Positions 12,451-23,965 of a stretch of 64,000 nt of DNA are shown in pieces. Position 1 is the stretch's first letter; the number at the start of each line of letters is the position of its first letter. The DNA lies in contig NC_081412.1 of assembly GCF_030272615.1 (NCBI RefSeq), forward strand, positions 664,976,481-665,040,480, given 5' to 3'. The position numbers and the translations under genes are program-made. The notes under the pieces are model-generated. The model had not been told where the DNA came from. It saw nothing but the letters and a program-made list of their open reading frames with translations, and did not search any database. Source of the stretch: Cryptomeria japonica. Taxonomy: Eukaryota; Streptophyta; Pinopsida; Cupressales; Cupressaceae.

Positions 12451-15400
12451 ATAGCCCAGTGCCTCAAGACAACTTTCCATCAAAAAAATTCACATCCCAT
12501 AAAAATATGTAATGTCATTACACACTTTTGTTTCCCTTACCTCCATTTCTATTTTCGTCAACACATCCTTATATCTTTTCCCTTATATTATTAGTTCCAA
12601 CACTGATTTGTGTTATCCATTTCTCTATAGTTTACATAGAGATCTTGATCACCAAAATACCACTCCAGATGATGGAAGTTGCTATAATACCAACCACAAT
12701 TAGGAAGCCAAGTGTTATTCCAAATTTTTAAAATATTTCCTTTATCTCTACTAATACAATACAAACTAAAATAGTTCATCTAATTATAGATTAAAATTGC
12801 AGGCAACCCATTTATCAAACATTGTTGAAATTTGTACTACACAATATGTTGTTGCCTTCGAACTTGATGTGCTTGTGACATATGGCCCTAGTTGCAACAA
12901 GAACCCTATAGACCAAGTGAAAACACCTATTATGCATGTTGATATGGTCAATAGTCATGACCAAATGATAATAACCATAAATATCAACAATAATTTGATT
13001 GATACATTATTCCCCTAGCTATTTCTTGGTGCTAGTGTGCACCTAACAAACTTTACAATAAAGAATAAAATGTGCTTTGAAAGGGGGGATGCTAATTACT
13101 CCCTCCAACTGACTCAAAAAACAATGGAGAGTAACACCAGAACAGAACCATAGCTCAACTCATCCTTTCAGCTAGCACATATTCAATTGGATCATTGGTT
13201 GTTCTTGTGGCTAGTTACACTCAAGCACCAGTAGAATGCCAATTACAAGTTAAAGATGGATAATCCATATCTGACATAGCTACAGTAAGATATTCTCTAC
13301 AACCATCAAACTAAATGATATGCTTCTCACATTGTTCAAGTCCTTTACTACATCAACTAACACATTTCTGTCTTTTGCAACTTACAGTGCCAAAAAACCA
13401 TGCTAATGCATATACCACTCTACAAAATGTGCTACATGGAATTTCAACATAAATTAATTATATTTAATGAGTCAACCACAAAAACTCAAATCTAATTAAT
13501 AAATCCATAAACAAAAATAACAAATTATTAAGAGATCAACAACTAAATAATGAAATCAATCATATAAACTTAATCAATCATTGTTTGTGCAATATTGGCT
13601 CTCAAATTTGCACTTGATAACCTACAATATGATAGATCAGAAACTCAAAGATAGTGGTTGATAAAAAAGGGAGATTGATGATTAATTTATAAAAATTGGA
13701 GAGAATTGATTGAGAAGTGGAACTAAAGTGAGCTAAAAGATTTGTTGGTAGTTAGACAGGTGATTGAAGAAGTGAACTTAGGGGTGAGTATTAGTTAGAA
13801 ATTAGCATGTGCAATAGGAATTTAGCATGAGATTTCTTTTAAACTAAATTTGGATTTAAAATTAATTTTTGAAAATATCCAAAAGCATGCACATGAAAAA
13901 GAAATATAATTCGGTAATTTAGAATTTAGAAGTGAGAGATGACTTAGATTAAATAAATTTAAGATTTATTTAATTTGGAAGACATAGTTAGCTAATTAAA
14001 AAATTGAAATAAATAATTTAATTATGGAGAAAATAGAAATTTAATTTAATTAAATAATAAATATTATTTAAATAAAGTTAAATTTCAAAATTAATTAAAT
14101 AATAAAATCATATAACTAATTAAAAAGGAGAGGTCTCATGATTAAATTATTGGAGGGAAATTAGAAGAAATTGAATAACTAATTATGATGAAATATGATG
14201 ATTGAATTAGTTTAGAAGAATAAAATTAGATAAATTAAAGAATTAAAGAATTATTTAATTAATAAAGAGGAATAGTTAGTGTGTTAGTGATGTGACTTTT
14301 TTAGATATCTACACAAAAAATCCTTTCTACAGCTCCATCACCACTTCTACTACTTGATAATATTGTAGGCTAGGCAAATGAGGAGCAAGTTGATTAAACT
14401 CAAGTTTGTCCACTTTTGTTGGTGAAATCAATGATGAGTGTAGCAAATCTTCTTTACAAACACTTGCCTCCTCAAAAATTCAAGTAACTATTTGAAACAC
14501 TTAATATTTACAACACAACTAGTACCATTTAGTCAATTACAAATATTTCTACCACCCCTACTAAAATTGTTCCTCCATTCATAGGTCATTGGAACACTTA
14601 AAACCAAAAATGTCCACATTCTACCATATCAGTCACTCTATAACTAATGCCACCAAGTAGTTCATTTACTTCCCACTTTAATCGCAACTTAGAACAATGC
14701 ATCACTTGCACAACAACAAACCCCTTCACATACTAGCCCTTTTTGCATTTCATAGTTGAGACTGTGAATGGTACTATTGATTTCAATTTGCACACCAAGC
14801 TCTTGGAACAAAACTTTCCCCAACTTGCAAAAATGTCATTTAAATATTACAAATAGGACATCTTTGGAATTATCTTTCTCATGCGTAAATTTCAAATGCA
14901 AGGAACCTTCATGATTTCCATGAACAACTATTTTATTGACATTACAAAAGAGGATAATGATTTAAAATCCTCAAATCAACTCTTTTTTATTATCCTAATT
15001 TGAAAAAAACATGACCTTAAAAAAATATTTTGACTCTAAATTAATTTTTTATCAAAAATTGCAAATTGTCTAAGATGAGGTTGTCATATGCTAGAAAATT
15101 ATGCCTAATTAAATTCTTTTTCTCAAGGTAATGCTAACTATACCTCAAATTCCTTTATGTATGTTATGATTTTCTTTTCAGAATGGAAAAAGATCACTAA
15201 TTTTAACCTTGTTAATTTTGCAAGGTTTTTAATGCAAAAGCTCAAAGCTATTAAGCAATGCACAGTGAAGCTATTTTTCAGTAAAATTTACAAATGACAT
15301 ACGAAGCATGGCCAAATTAAATTAGACAAGTCCCTAAAATTCAATATTTTGTCACTTCTACCTAGTCTCTCCAAAAATATTAAGTGAATAAAAAATTTCA

Positions 15401-15994
15401 TTTAAGCCTTGCCTTACTATTTGTAAGCTACACATCAACTAAGATATATGAATATAAAACATATAATATTTTTCTATGCTTGATTTTACCCATTTTCTAA
15501 TTCCTCATCTTCATTTTCATGGTTTTTCATTTCATCTCAATACAAATATGTCTTCTGCAATGATGTTAAAATTTCCTATTTGTACAACTATTTACACGTG
15601 CATTTAGTATACCACAATACTGTAACGTTCAAAAAAATAGTTAGCAATATGCAATACACATAATCAAAACCATGCTATGTGTTGGATTTCATAACCATAC
15701 ACCTCATGCATATGTTCTATTTTAATTATTTGGTAGGGACACCAACTACATTGAAGCCTTTATTTAATCTATAGCATATTGAGGATTTTTTTGCTTCCAT
15801 TATTGAGGGTGTTAACATTCCTATGTTTTGGTTGAGATTCCTCATTCGTGGAAAATGAAGGAGATGCAAAAAGATAGAGTTGATCCTTATTGTGAGATTG
15901 AAGGGTGTTGTCTATGGTAGTGCCCAAGATGATTGAGTAGAGAGAGCCTTTAAGTTTAAGAAATTAGTAAAAAAAATCATTTTCTATTTTTCTA
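12451..15994. other. AT-rich stretch, no gene seen
   Basis: The part at about 13440-14290 is extremely AT-rich, with repeated AATTAAAT/TTAATTAA words of the sort found in long plant LTRs. No ends, coding domain or RNA gene could be recognised. Confidence 0.4.
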
Positions 15995-16235
15995 ATGGCA
16001 AAGATCATTGATTCTTATCTAGCTAAATCAAATAAGTTATATGGGTCCAATTATGTTAATTGGAATCTCAAGATGCAAACTTTAATGGAATGGTACAATG
16101 TTTGGACCATTCTAAATGGTATTGAGGTTGAACCTACTATGCCTTAGATTGTTGTTTAAGATTGGAATAAAAGATAATAAAAAGATTAAATTATCTTGCA
16201 CATGTCTATGAAGGTAAGTGTAGAGAGATAGTGGA
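15995..16235 (+). pseudogene. Copia-type gag N-terminal fragment
   Basis: A 51-codon frame from the ATG at 15995 reads GSNYVNWNLKMQTLMEWYNV in its middle, then NGIEVEPTMP and a TAG. This matches the plant Copia gag N-terminus (UBN2-like/DUF4219-type region): a 'DG.NY..W...M' motif followed by 'W.I..G'. Downstream of the stop the same protein type can still be followed as DWNKR and LHMSMK, with further stops. No LTR, PBS or pol was found nearby, so it is an isolated relic. Family assignment is fairly secure; the element of origin is unknown. Confidence 0.6.
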
Positions 16236-16699
16236 CCAAAAAGTGGTCAAATAACTTTTTGCTCTCATACAAGACATAATGCAAGTGTGTTGTAATGTGT
16301 TTAGGTAATAACACACTCGTGTTATGGCTTCGTAGCAAGATACCTCAAAATACTATCAACAAGGAATCCTAAAGGCTTGAATACCATGTAAGAGTCAATA
16401 TAAATTATCATAATATCTTGCAAATTTGCATATTAAGATAGCCACGTAGGATCAAGATGCTTCGATGAAGGCACAAGAGAGACAAAAAATGAAATAATAT
16501 GTTTTCCTATTGAAGGATACAAATATATATGATATATTTTACAATGAGAAACAATTATATATAGGCAATGGAGTGACATAAAACAACATAATATTATGAC
16601 ATACATGGCTTAGTCTTATTATTTGAGACATAAAAAGTAAATTCCCTAACAATTTTCCCAGTAAACATAAGAAAAAAGGTGTGAAAAAGATTTAGGATA
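16236..16699. other. No gene seen
   Basis: Short stretch between the gag relic and the RLP 5'-flank repeat. No feature was recognised. Confidence 0.4.
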
Positions 16700-17609
16700 T
16701 AAACTAGTAAGATAAATTAAGCTTGAATTGTACCTCCACATGTAGCAAGAATTGCATTGTTTTGAATATATTAGTATCAAATTGTAAGGTATAATTAATA
16801 TAAAGAAATTAGTCATTTATTTTCCATCTTATCACTACTTTTTCCTGTCTATGTATGACTTATTTTTCATAAAACTTATCAGCTTTTATTTTTTTTAATG
16901 GTGTCAAATTTTGGCTATAATTTGTTGTTCCTACCATATTTATAACTATAAATAATGTACACCCACATTCTATTAGAGCTTCATTTTTATTATCATTCTC
17001 CAATGGTTCAATGAGTTAGTACTTTGACATCTACTCAATCTATAAAATCCTTGACATGTCATATTCATGTCCCATATTTTATTTGGCATTTCTCCTTCTA
17101 TGTCAAATGTTCATTTTCTTGATCACTTTTTTGAGGTAAGTTTAATGCTATCATTATTCTCAATAACCCTTCATAACATCATCTATAGCATTGTCATGCA
17201 CCACATTGCAACAATCCTTTGATATATTATATTGTTCTTTAATAGATGATGTAGATCTTGATGTTGTTGGTCAATCTATTGAACTACACATGTTATAGAT
17301 ATACAAAATTATGCATCTACATTTTGATAAATGCCCATTGTCATTTCCAAGAATATTAATACTCCTTAATATCTTTCATGAATAAAAAAAATTAAAAATA
17401 CCAATTATATCTTTAAGATCATTGTCAAAAAATTTACACAAATAATCTACCAAATATAAAAAAATTTAAATTTAAATTTTCAAATATATTAAATCGATAT
17501 TATTAATTCCAAGAGGCATGACCCGTGTGCAAAATGAAAATTTGATCAATCCACAAAATCGGCAAATAGATGGTGTGATATCTGCCAGATAACAAGATAA
17601 CACTACATC
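16700..17609 (+). repeat. RLP 5'-flank repeat, copy 1
   Basis: This region aligns with 61440-62526, directly upstream of the open RLP, and partly with 59140-59865. Matches include AAGCTTGAATTG (near 16719 and 61458), the GGTTCAATG region (near 17004 and 61734), GTAGATCTTGATGTTGT (near 17251; variant near 62005) and CAATCTATTGAA.TACACAT (near 17273 and 62027). It ends at the RLP-like start at 17610. Unlike 62481, I see no TATA-like box close to that start. Confidence 0.65.
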
Positions 17610-17665
17610 ATGTCATCTGTTTTATTCTGGCTGAATCTCACTTTAAGCTCGAAATCCCTAAACAT
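17610..17665 (+). pseudogene. RLP 5' stub (signal-peptide fragment only)
   Basis: The sequence from the ATG at 17610 matches the first 40-50 bases of the RLPs at 4195 and 62527. It reads MSSVLFWLNLTLSS, against MSPISVMLNLTFAL in the open copy. Homology fades by about 17665 and the CPADE segment and all LRRs are absent. The open frame continues to 17879 but is unrelated to RLPs after the first codons. I read it as a 3'-truncated copy that keeps its own 5' flank. Confidence 0.6.
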
Positions 17666-18126
17666 ATTTCAACAAATGCATATTGTGCTATTACTTCACT
17701 CAGGAGATGGCATCTCTTTCAGCATTCGATCAACGCTTCATACACCTTGTTCTATATCCACATACAATACTTGCACTTTGATTAATGTACATACCATGTT
17801 TCAAAAATACCATCTTTACACATGCAACAAGAATGCATCACTGTATTTCATTGACATGACATCTCTTTTAAGTAATTAATATAACTAAATTTAAATAAGT
17901 TAGTTGTCGAAAATTATGAATGTTATTTCTTTATTAATTGTGTTTTCAATATATAAATATTCTAGTATTTGATTATATGATCAATGAGTAAAATTGAAAG
18001 TCTAATGATGGATCTATATTGTGGAGCTTCTAATATAATCTAAATAAAGCTTAATATGATATTTGACTAGATTGGGCCCCCTATTTAAATGAAGCAGATT
18101 TCTCCTCTAGCCTCTCTGGTTCAGAT
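17666..18126. other. No gene seen
   Basis: Sequence between the RLP stub and the left target duplication of Copia A. No domain or repeat was recognised. Confidence 0.4.
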
Positions 18127-18131
18127 ACTAT

Positions 18132-18410
18132 TGTTTGCTTATGAAGAGCGAATAGATGAAAAAATAAAAGTGCAAAAAAAATAGAAAGAAAGAAAGAATG
18201 AATAAAGACACAACACATAATTTTATAGTGGTTCACCCAAATTGGCTATGTCCACATTAACAGGGGAATTCTTGTATTAATCTTTGTTCTTGTTACATTC
18301 AATAATGCACAGCAGCAAACATATATAATGGCTCCAATACATAAGGCTCAGGAAGCTGAACAACCAAGTGAATTGGAGGGAAGAAGGCTATTGGTGTTTC
18401 ATCTTCGAAA
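18132..18410 (-). repeat. 3' LTR of Copia A
   Basis: On the plus strand it starts TGTTTGCTTATG after the ACTAT target copy. The inner end reads TCTTCGAAA where the other LTR has TCTTCAACA, so the canonical TG at the start of this LTR (minus strand) has been lost by substitution. Confidence 0.88.
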
Positions 18411-18420
18411 ATCTCCCACT
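18411..18420 (-). other. Polypurine tract of Copia A
   Basis: Minus-strand AGTGGGAGAT abuts the 3' LTR, the usual Copia form (AAGTGGGAGATT). It primes plus-strand DNA synthesis in these elements. Confidence 0.8.
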
Positions 18421-18465
18421 TGAAACCCAATCGCTGCTGCAGAGATTCCCCTACTTGCCCTGCTA

Positions 18466-20856
18466 TCATAGTTTGACAAGGCCGAGAGAAGTCCGACAGA
18501 ACTTGAACTTTGCCCTTGTCATAGCCTTCGTGAGTGCATCAGCTAGATTCACCTTTTTATCAATCTTAGCAACCTGTAGCTTGCCTTCTTCAACTACATG
18601 GCAAATGAAATGTTCCTGTATATCAATGTGTTTAGAATGACAATGAGATGAATGATTATGAGCTATAAAAATGGCACTGCTACTGTCACAAAAAAGAACA
18701 TAATCATTCTGTTTACATCCCAGCTCACTCAATAAGTGCTACAACCAAATCATTTCTTTGGCCACTTCAGATAGAGCCATATACTCGGCCTCGACAGAAG
18801 AAAGAGCAACTGACTTTTGTAACCTAGAGGCCCAACTGATTGCTGCTCCAGCAAATTTGAAAACATATGCTGATGTAGATCGGTGTGTGTCTAGATCACC
18901 ACCCAAATCAGAATCAAGATAACCCTGTAGCTAAAGTTTACCTCTATGAAAACATAAAGCATAACTGGAAGTCCCTTTCAAGTACCTCATAATCAACTTA
19001 ACAGCATCCTAATGAGCCTTGTCGAGATTGCTCATAGATCTACTAACAACTCCCACTGTGTGAGAGATATCTGGTCGGGTGCAAATCATGGCATACATAA
19101 GGTTACCAACTACAGATGAATAAGGAATACATTTCATAAATTCTTGATCTTCTTGTGTCTTAGGACACATATCGGAAGATAGACGAAAATGATCAGGTAG
19201 AGGAGTGACAACACGCTTAAGATCCTTTATACCAAATCTGTCCAAAACTTGACTGATATATTTTTCTTGAGACAACCTGATTTCTTTGTTCTTCTTATCC
19301 CTGATTATATTCATTCCAAGTATACATTTTGCAGCCCCAAGATCTTTCATGGCAAAATTGCGAGCTAATAGTTGTTTCAAATCACAAATAGTTTTCATGC
19401 TAGAACCTGTAACTAGCATGTCATCAACATAAAGTAGTAATAAAACAAACTCACTGGAATCAAGTTTCTTGTAGTAAACACAAGGATCAGCCTCACAACG
19501 AATGAATTGATGCTCAGCCATGAAATGATCAAACTTACGATACCACTATCGTGGGGCTTGTTTGAGCCCATACAAACTTCATTTCAGTTTACAGTATAAG
19601 TGTTCTTGACCCTTTTTGACGAAACCTTCAAGCTATTCCATATAGAGTTCTTCTTCAATATCGCCATGAAGAAATGTGGTTTTAACATCCAACTGTTCAA
19701 GCTCAAGATCATTAGCTATGACTAAACCCAACACAGCATGAATGGAAGTCATTCTCACAACTGGGGAGAAAATTTCATTGAAGTCTATCCCTTTTTTTTT
19801 ATCATAACCCTTTACAACTAGCCTGGCCCTATAACTTTTCTTACCACCTTCTTCTTCCTTCAATCGATACACCCATCGATTTTTCAAAGCTCTTTTATGA
19901 GGAGGAAGTGACACCAAATCCCAAGTTAAATTGGTCTGCAGGGAATCCATTTCATCTCGCATTGCCTCCATCCATTTTTCACTATAAGGATCATGACAGG
20001 CTTGTTTAAAGGTAACTGGCTCTATCTGATCAGTGAATAATAATTCTGGACATTCAGCTAGCAATAATTCATAATCTTTAAACTTTTCTGGAAGTCTCCT
20101 CTGCCTAGTGGATCTTCTTAACCCAATAGTTGAATTGTTAGTTAAATTTTGGGACAAATTTGGATCCCTATTTTCATTTCCCTGTCTATTGCCAACATTG
20201 TTTGACAAAGAATTCTTTCCATTACTAGTGCAAGTATGTTTCTGGTTCAAATCCACAGAACCCTCCTGCATTATCTCTGTCAAACCAGGATCTGGGAGAG
20301 TTTGTCCAAAAATGCCCCCTGTGCTTGAAGACAAATCTATTGATTGGGGCAGATACGCTGATGAAGAGGTCGATGATCTTTGACTACGTATGAGTTGTGA
20401 ATAGAGGCATCGCGGCAGAGAACATTTCTGGTGATTTACCACATTATCACTCCTATCACATCCCACGCTAATGTCCCTTGGCGATTTTAATGAATCAAAA
20501 CCTATGCTGCATGAAACTGGAGATGGTGGTGACCTGTGCGATGATAGAGGTAGATAATCCATGCCAAAATTCCTATCAAATTCTGGCGTAATGTTTCTTG
20601 GTAAACCTATAGTTGCTATGCGGGAGGAGTCAGAGTCTTGTGGCTCTGTATCATTTTGAAATTGCTGCGATGTGTCAAACCCTACACTACCAGAGACTTG
20701 GTGAGAGGAGCAGGGATCAATGGGCAAAGACACATTACGAATTGTTTGAGTGTTGGGCAGAAAAAACTGTGAGCTTGCAACTGGGCACCATGGAGAATTT
20801 TCAGCCTCTGGTAAGACTTCATAATCTCCTTGTAAAGGATGTATAACTGTTTTCAA
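18466..20856 (-). pseudogene. Copia A pol: reverse transcriptase and RNase H
   Basis: Minus-strand translation shows the RVT_2 domain: KNRWVYRLK, then RARLVVKGYDKKKGIDFNEIFSPV, LEQLDVKTTFLHGDIEEELYM and, at 19009-19521, the catalytic LLLYVDDMLVTG. RNase H follows with VALSSVEAEYMAL and a C-terminal part at 18466-18732 (LFCDSSSA, SKHIDI, LADALTKAM). In-frame stops interrupt it, for example just below 19633, within the SLYGLKQAPR segment near 19545, near 19008 and near 18738. A long Ser/Asn-rich linker occupies 20160-20856. Catalytic residues are still legible, so decay is recent, but no continuous protein can be made. Confidence 0.9.
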
Positions 20857-21124
20857 AAATTCAGATTTCTCATGTGAAGTGACTTCACTAGGCTGGGAAT
20901 TATCAATCCCAAAGGAATCAGACTCATTCTAACTGGAGACATGTGATGAAGAAACGGGTCCAGACCCCAAAACAGAGGTTGGAGAAGTAACCGAGGTAGA
21001 AGACAACCTCAAGTGCTCCTATGAAACATCGTTATCAAAAACAAAGAGGGGCACATATTCTGTGGTATCAATGGGTTGCTAGCATTGCTGGGAAATAGTG
21101 TTCATTAAACACCACATCTCAACT

Positions 21125-22423
21125 TCAAATTATCTTCTTTTCAAGCAGATCCCATAACCGAAAACCATATTGGTTTTCACCATAACCAACAAAAATATAG
21201 CGTCTTGATTTGGAATCAAGCTTGGAATGCTTTTCCTTAGGAATGAAAGAAAACGCTTCACAACCAAAAATTCTGAGGTAATGATAACTAATTTTCTTAC
21301 CCAACCAAGTCTCCTTTGGAATGTCAAAGTTCAAACGAGATGAAGGTGCTTGATTAATCAAATATACTACTGTATTACAGGCTTCGGCCCAAAATTCCTT
21401 ACCCAATCCAGCATTCAAGAGCATGCAACGAGCTCTCTCAAGAATTGTACGATTGAGTCTTTCAGCTGCACTGTTCTCTTGAGGAGTAAAGTGAACAACT
21501 TTAATCTGATGAATACCATTGTTATCACAAAAACTATCGAACTCCGAGGGGCAAAATTCTCCTCCATTATCTGTTTGCAAACACTTAATTTTGGAGCCAC
21601 TTTGATTTTCAGCGAAAGCTTTAAATAACTTAAATTTTGAAAATACTTCAGATTTTCTTGATAACATGTAAATCCAGACTTTCCTTGTGCAGTCATCAAG
21701 GAAAGTTACAAAATAATTAGCACTTCCAATTGATGTTACCTTCGTGGGACCGAAGACATCAGAATGAATCAGCTCCAAGGGCACACTCTTCTTCTCATGA
21801 CCGGTCCTTAAGAAGCTAACCTACTTCTACTTGCCATAGAGACAATGTTGGCAAAAATCCAAGTCAATTGATCTTAGACCTGGTAGTTGCTCTCTCTTAA
21901 GCATAATGGAGAGTCCCTTTTTACTCATGTGATCGAGTCTTTTGTGCCAAAGTGCAGTCCCGCTGTCTTCAATTGTCATAGTAGCTCCCACTTGATCATG
22001 ATTATTAAAGACATATAAACTGCCAACTTTATTTCCCTTTGCTACCACAAAGGCCCCTTTAGTTATTTTCCAAGAATCAGAAGTAAAAAATACATGACAG
22101 CCTTGATCATAAAGTTGACTTACAGAAATTAAGTTCCTCTTGAGTTTAGGAACATGACGAACATCCTTCAAGAGCCATTTGCTTCCATCTGCCAGCTGCA
22201 ACAAAATATTACCTTTCCCAATAATTTCACATGGTTTATTGTCACCTAAGTACACTCTTCCAAACTGCCCTTCTTCATAATTAGTGAAGGCTTCCATGCA
22301 AGAAGTGGCATGAAAAGATGCTCCAGAATCAAGTACCCATGAGTTTGATGTAGTGTCGATTGTAGAAAGAACTAAAACACCATCATCTTTATCATAAACT
22401 GCATTAACTTCATTGTCCCACAC
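21125..22423 (-). pseudogene. Copia A pol: protease and integrase
   Basis: The protease motif WVLDSGASFHAT (near 22340) carries the catalytic Asp. GAG-pre-integrase is seen as ALWHKRLDHMSKKGL, and the trailing HCLYGK is its zinc-binding end. The integrase core at 21125-21784 shows all three acidic residues: LIHSDVFGP, CLQTDNGGEF and SAAERLNRT. The conserved FGCEAF segment of the integrase C-terminal part is also present. Stops separate the protease and integrase parts near 21800-21826 and end the frame at 21125. The conserved acidic triad suggests the source element was once functional. Confidence 0.9.
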
Positions 22424-22429
22424 TTTTTC

Positions 22430-23193
22430 TTATGCTTTCTTGTAAGACCAACAATTCCTTTTAGTGTGGCCAGCCTTACCATAAAACCAACATTCGCCAT
22501 CACGACCTCTAGATTTTGATCTCTTTGCAGATTTAGATCTATTTCTGTTATTATACTTGCCTCTTTCTTGATGCCTTTTAGTGCTTACTACCATCAAAGC
22601 TTCTCCAGAAGAAGGCTCTTGATTCTTTCTTCTCATATCTTCACTGAGAAGAGTACCTGCAACATCATCAAAATTCAACTTGTTTTGGGCTGCCACCGAA
22701 GTGCTGACAGCCATTACAACGCCTTCCCAGCTATTAGGTAGTGAACATAATAACAAAATTGCCTTAATTTCATCATCTAAATGTTGCCAACTGAATTTAA
22801 TTGATTCATTAAGGTGTTGAATTCATTCAAATGGCTTGACATAATTCCACCTTCCTTCATTTTCAGATTATAAAGTTTTTTCATAATATATACCTTATTA
22901 GATGTTGAAGCCATCTCATACATTGATGAAAGTTTATCCCACAAGTCTTTAGAGGTTTTCTACGATGAGACATTAAACAACACATTGTTGGATAGCGAAA
23001 GAAAGATCATCGCTCTTGCCTTTTTGTCCATTTTTTCCCACTCTGGGTCAGATAGAGTGCCTTGTCCTTTGGCCTTTCCTTCCAACGCTAATGCAAGATC
23101 CTGCTTAATCAGCAGTGACTCCATTTGCACCTTCCAAAGTCCAAAATTCTGACCTGCAAATTTCTCAATTTTCCACTTGTTCACTTCTTCCAT
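22430..23193 (-). pseudogene. Copia A gag
   Basis: Gag starts at ATG 23193-23191 (MEEVNKWKIEKFAGQNFGLW), the usual plant Copia gag N-terminus. A TAG follows NVSS near 22960 where the family usually has Trp. A frameshift lies near 22790 between INQ-like and WQHLDDEIKA sequence. The zinc knuckle reads CWFYGKAGHTKRNC: the second cysteine of the CCHC motif is Tyr. The frame ends at a TAA at 22430-22432, where the pol part would continue. Upstream codons to 23334 are in frame but lie in the LTR and leader. Confidence 0.88.
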
Positions 23194-23240
23194 AATTCTG
23201 GAAATTTTACACCAAATTTCCCAACCAGCTTCACCACCGA

Positions 23241-23252
23241 GCTTTGATACCA
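23241..23252 (-). other. Primer binding site of Copia A
   Basis: Minus-strand TGGTATCAAAGC lies two bases inside the 5' LTR. It matches the 3' end of initiator-tRNA-Met as used by most plant Copia elements (TGGTATCAGAGC), with one change. Confidence 0.85.
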
Positions 23253-23254
23253 AT

Positions 23255-23533
23255 TGTTTGATTATGAAGAGCGAATAGATGAAAAAATAAAAGTGTAGAA
23301 AAAACAGAAAGAAAGAAAGAATGAATAAAGACACAACACAGAATTTTATAGTGGTTCACCCAAATTGGCTACGTCTACATTAACAGGGGAATTCTTGTAT
23401 TAATCTCTGTTCTTGTTACATTCAATAATGCACAGCAGCAAACATATATAATGGCTCCAATACATAAGGCTCAGGATGCTGAACAACCAAGTGAATTGGA
23501 GGGAAGAAGGCTATTGGTGTTTCATCTTCAACA
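23255..23533 (-). repeat. 5' LTR of Copia A
   Basis: It is 279 bp, the same length as its partner, with TG and CA ends intact (plus-strand TGTTTGATTATG ... TCTTCAACA), followed by ACTAT. Confidence 0.9.
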
Positions 23534-23538
23534 ACTAT

Positions 23539-23965
23539 ATGTTTATCCTTTGTTGTTGTGACATGTACTCCTATCTTCAATACATGAATTTGAAGTTAGG
23601 GTTGCGCTCAAGTAAATTATGACATGTTCTAAAACAAAAGGAAGGTTGTTAACTTCCTCCATAAACAAATGTTGCACTCTGAATGATGTAAGGATTGATG
23701 TTGTGCTAATAAAATATTTTAATGTTAATCTACATGTTTTATGTTATAGGAATTTCAATTTTCCTATCCTATATTTTATTCTTTATTTCTAATAACCTTC
23801 AATAGTTTATATATACAATATCCTAGATGCTCAATGTTCAATTTGACATTTCAAAAACAAACATAGAACAAATCTCTTTTTTTTATGAAAAGACAGGGAC
23901 TCTATCTGCATCACAGCTCTTGTTCATTAATTAATGATGTAGATCTTTATATTTTAGAACCCCAC
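23539..23965. other. Gene-free flank with chimeric junction
   Basis: No gene is seen in 23539-23935. At 23936-23955 the sequence TTAATGATGTAGATCTT resembles the RLP 5'-flank repeat (near 17244 and 62000). About 15 bases later the DNA jumps straight into the middle of an RLP LRR region, suggesting that one deletion removed the rest of the promoter and the 5' half of the gene. Confidence 0.5.

Larger units (their letters stand above)
18132..23533 (-). mobile_element. Copia retrotransposon A, full length but degenerate
   Basis: It is bounded by two 279-bp LTRs (18132-18410 and 23255-23533) and a 5-bp target duplication ACTAT (18127-18131 and 23534-23538). The primer binding site next to the right LTR and the purine-rich tract next to the left LTR set the orientation as minus. 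Inside, in order on the minus strand, are gag with a zinc knuckle, protease, GAG-pre-integrase, integrase, reverse transcriptase and RNase H, the Ty1/Copia order. By eye the LTRs differ at about 11 of 279 positions, so insertion is moderately recent. Several stops and at least one frameshift make it non-autonomous. Confidence 0.93.

Noticed and set aside
18368-18640. 90-aa plus-strand ORF
   Set aside because: It is antisense to the Copia A LTR and RNase H end.
20108-21628. Plus-strand ORFs of 77-92 aa
   Set aside because: They are shadows of Copia A pol on the minus strand.
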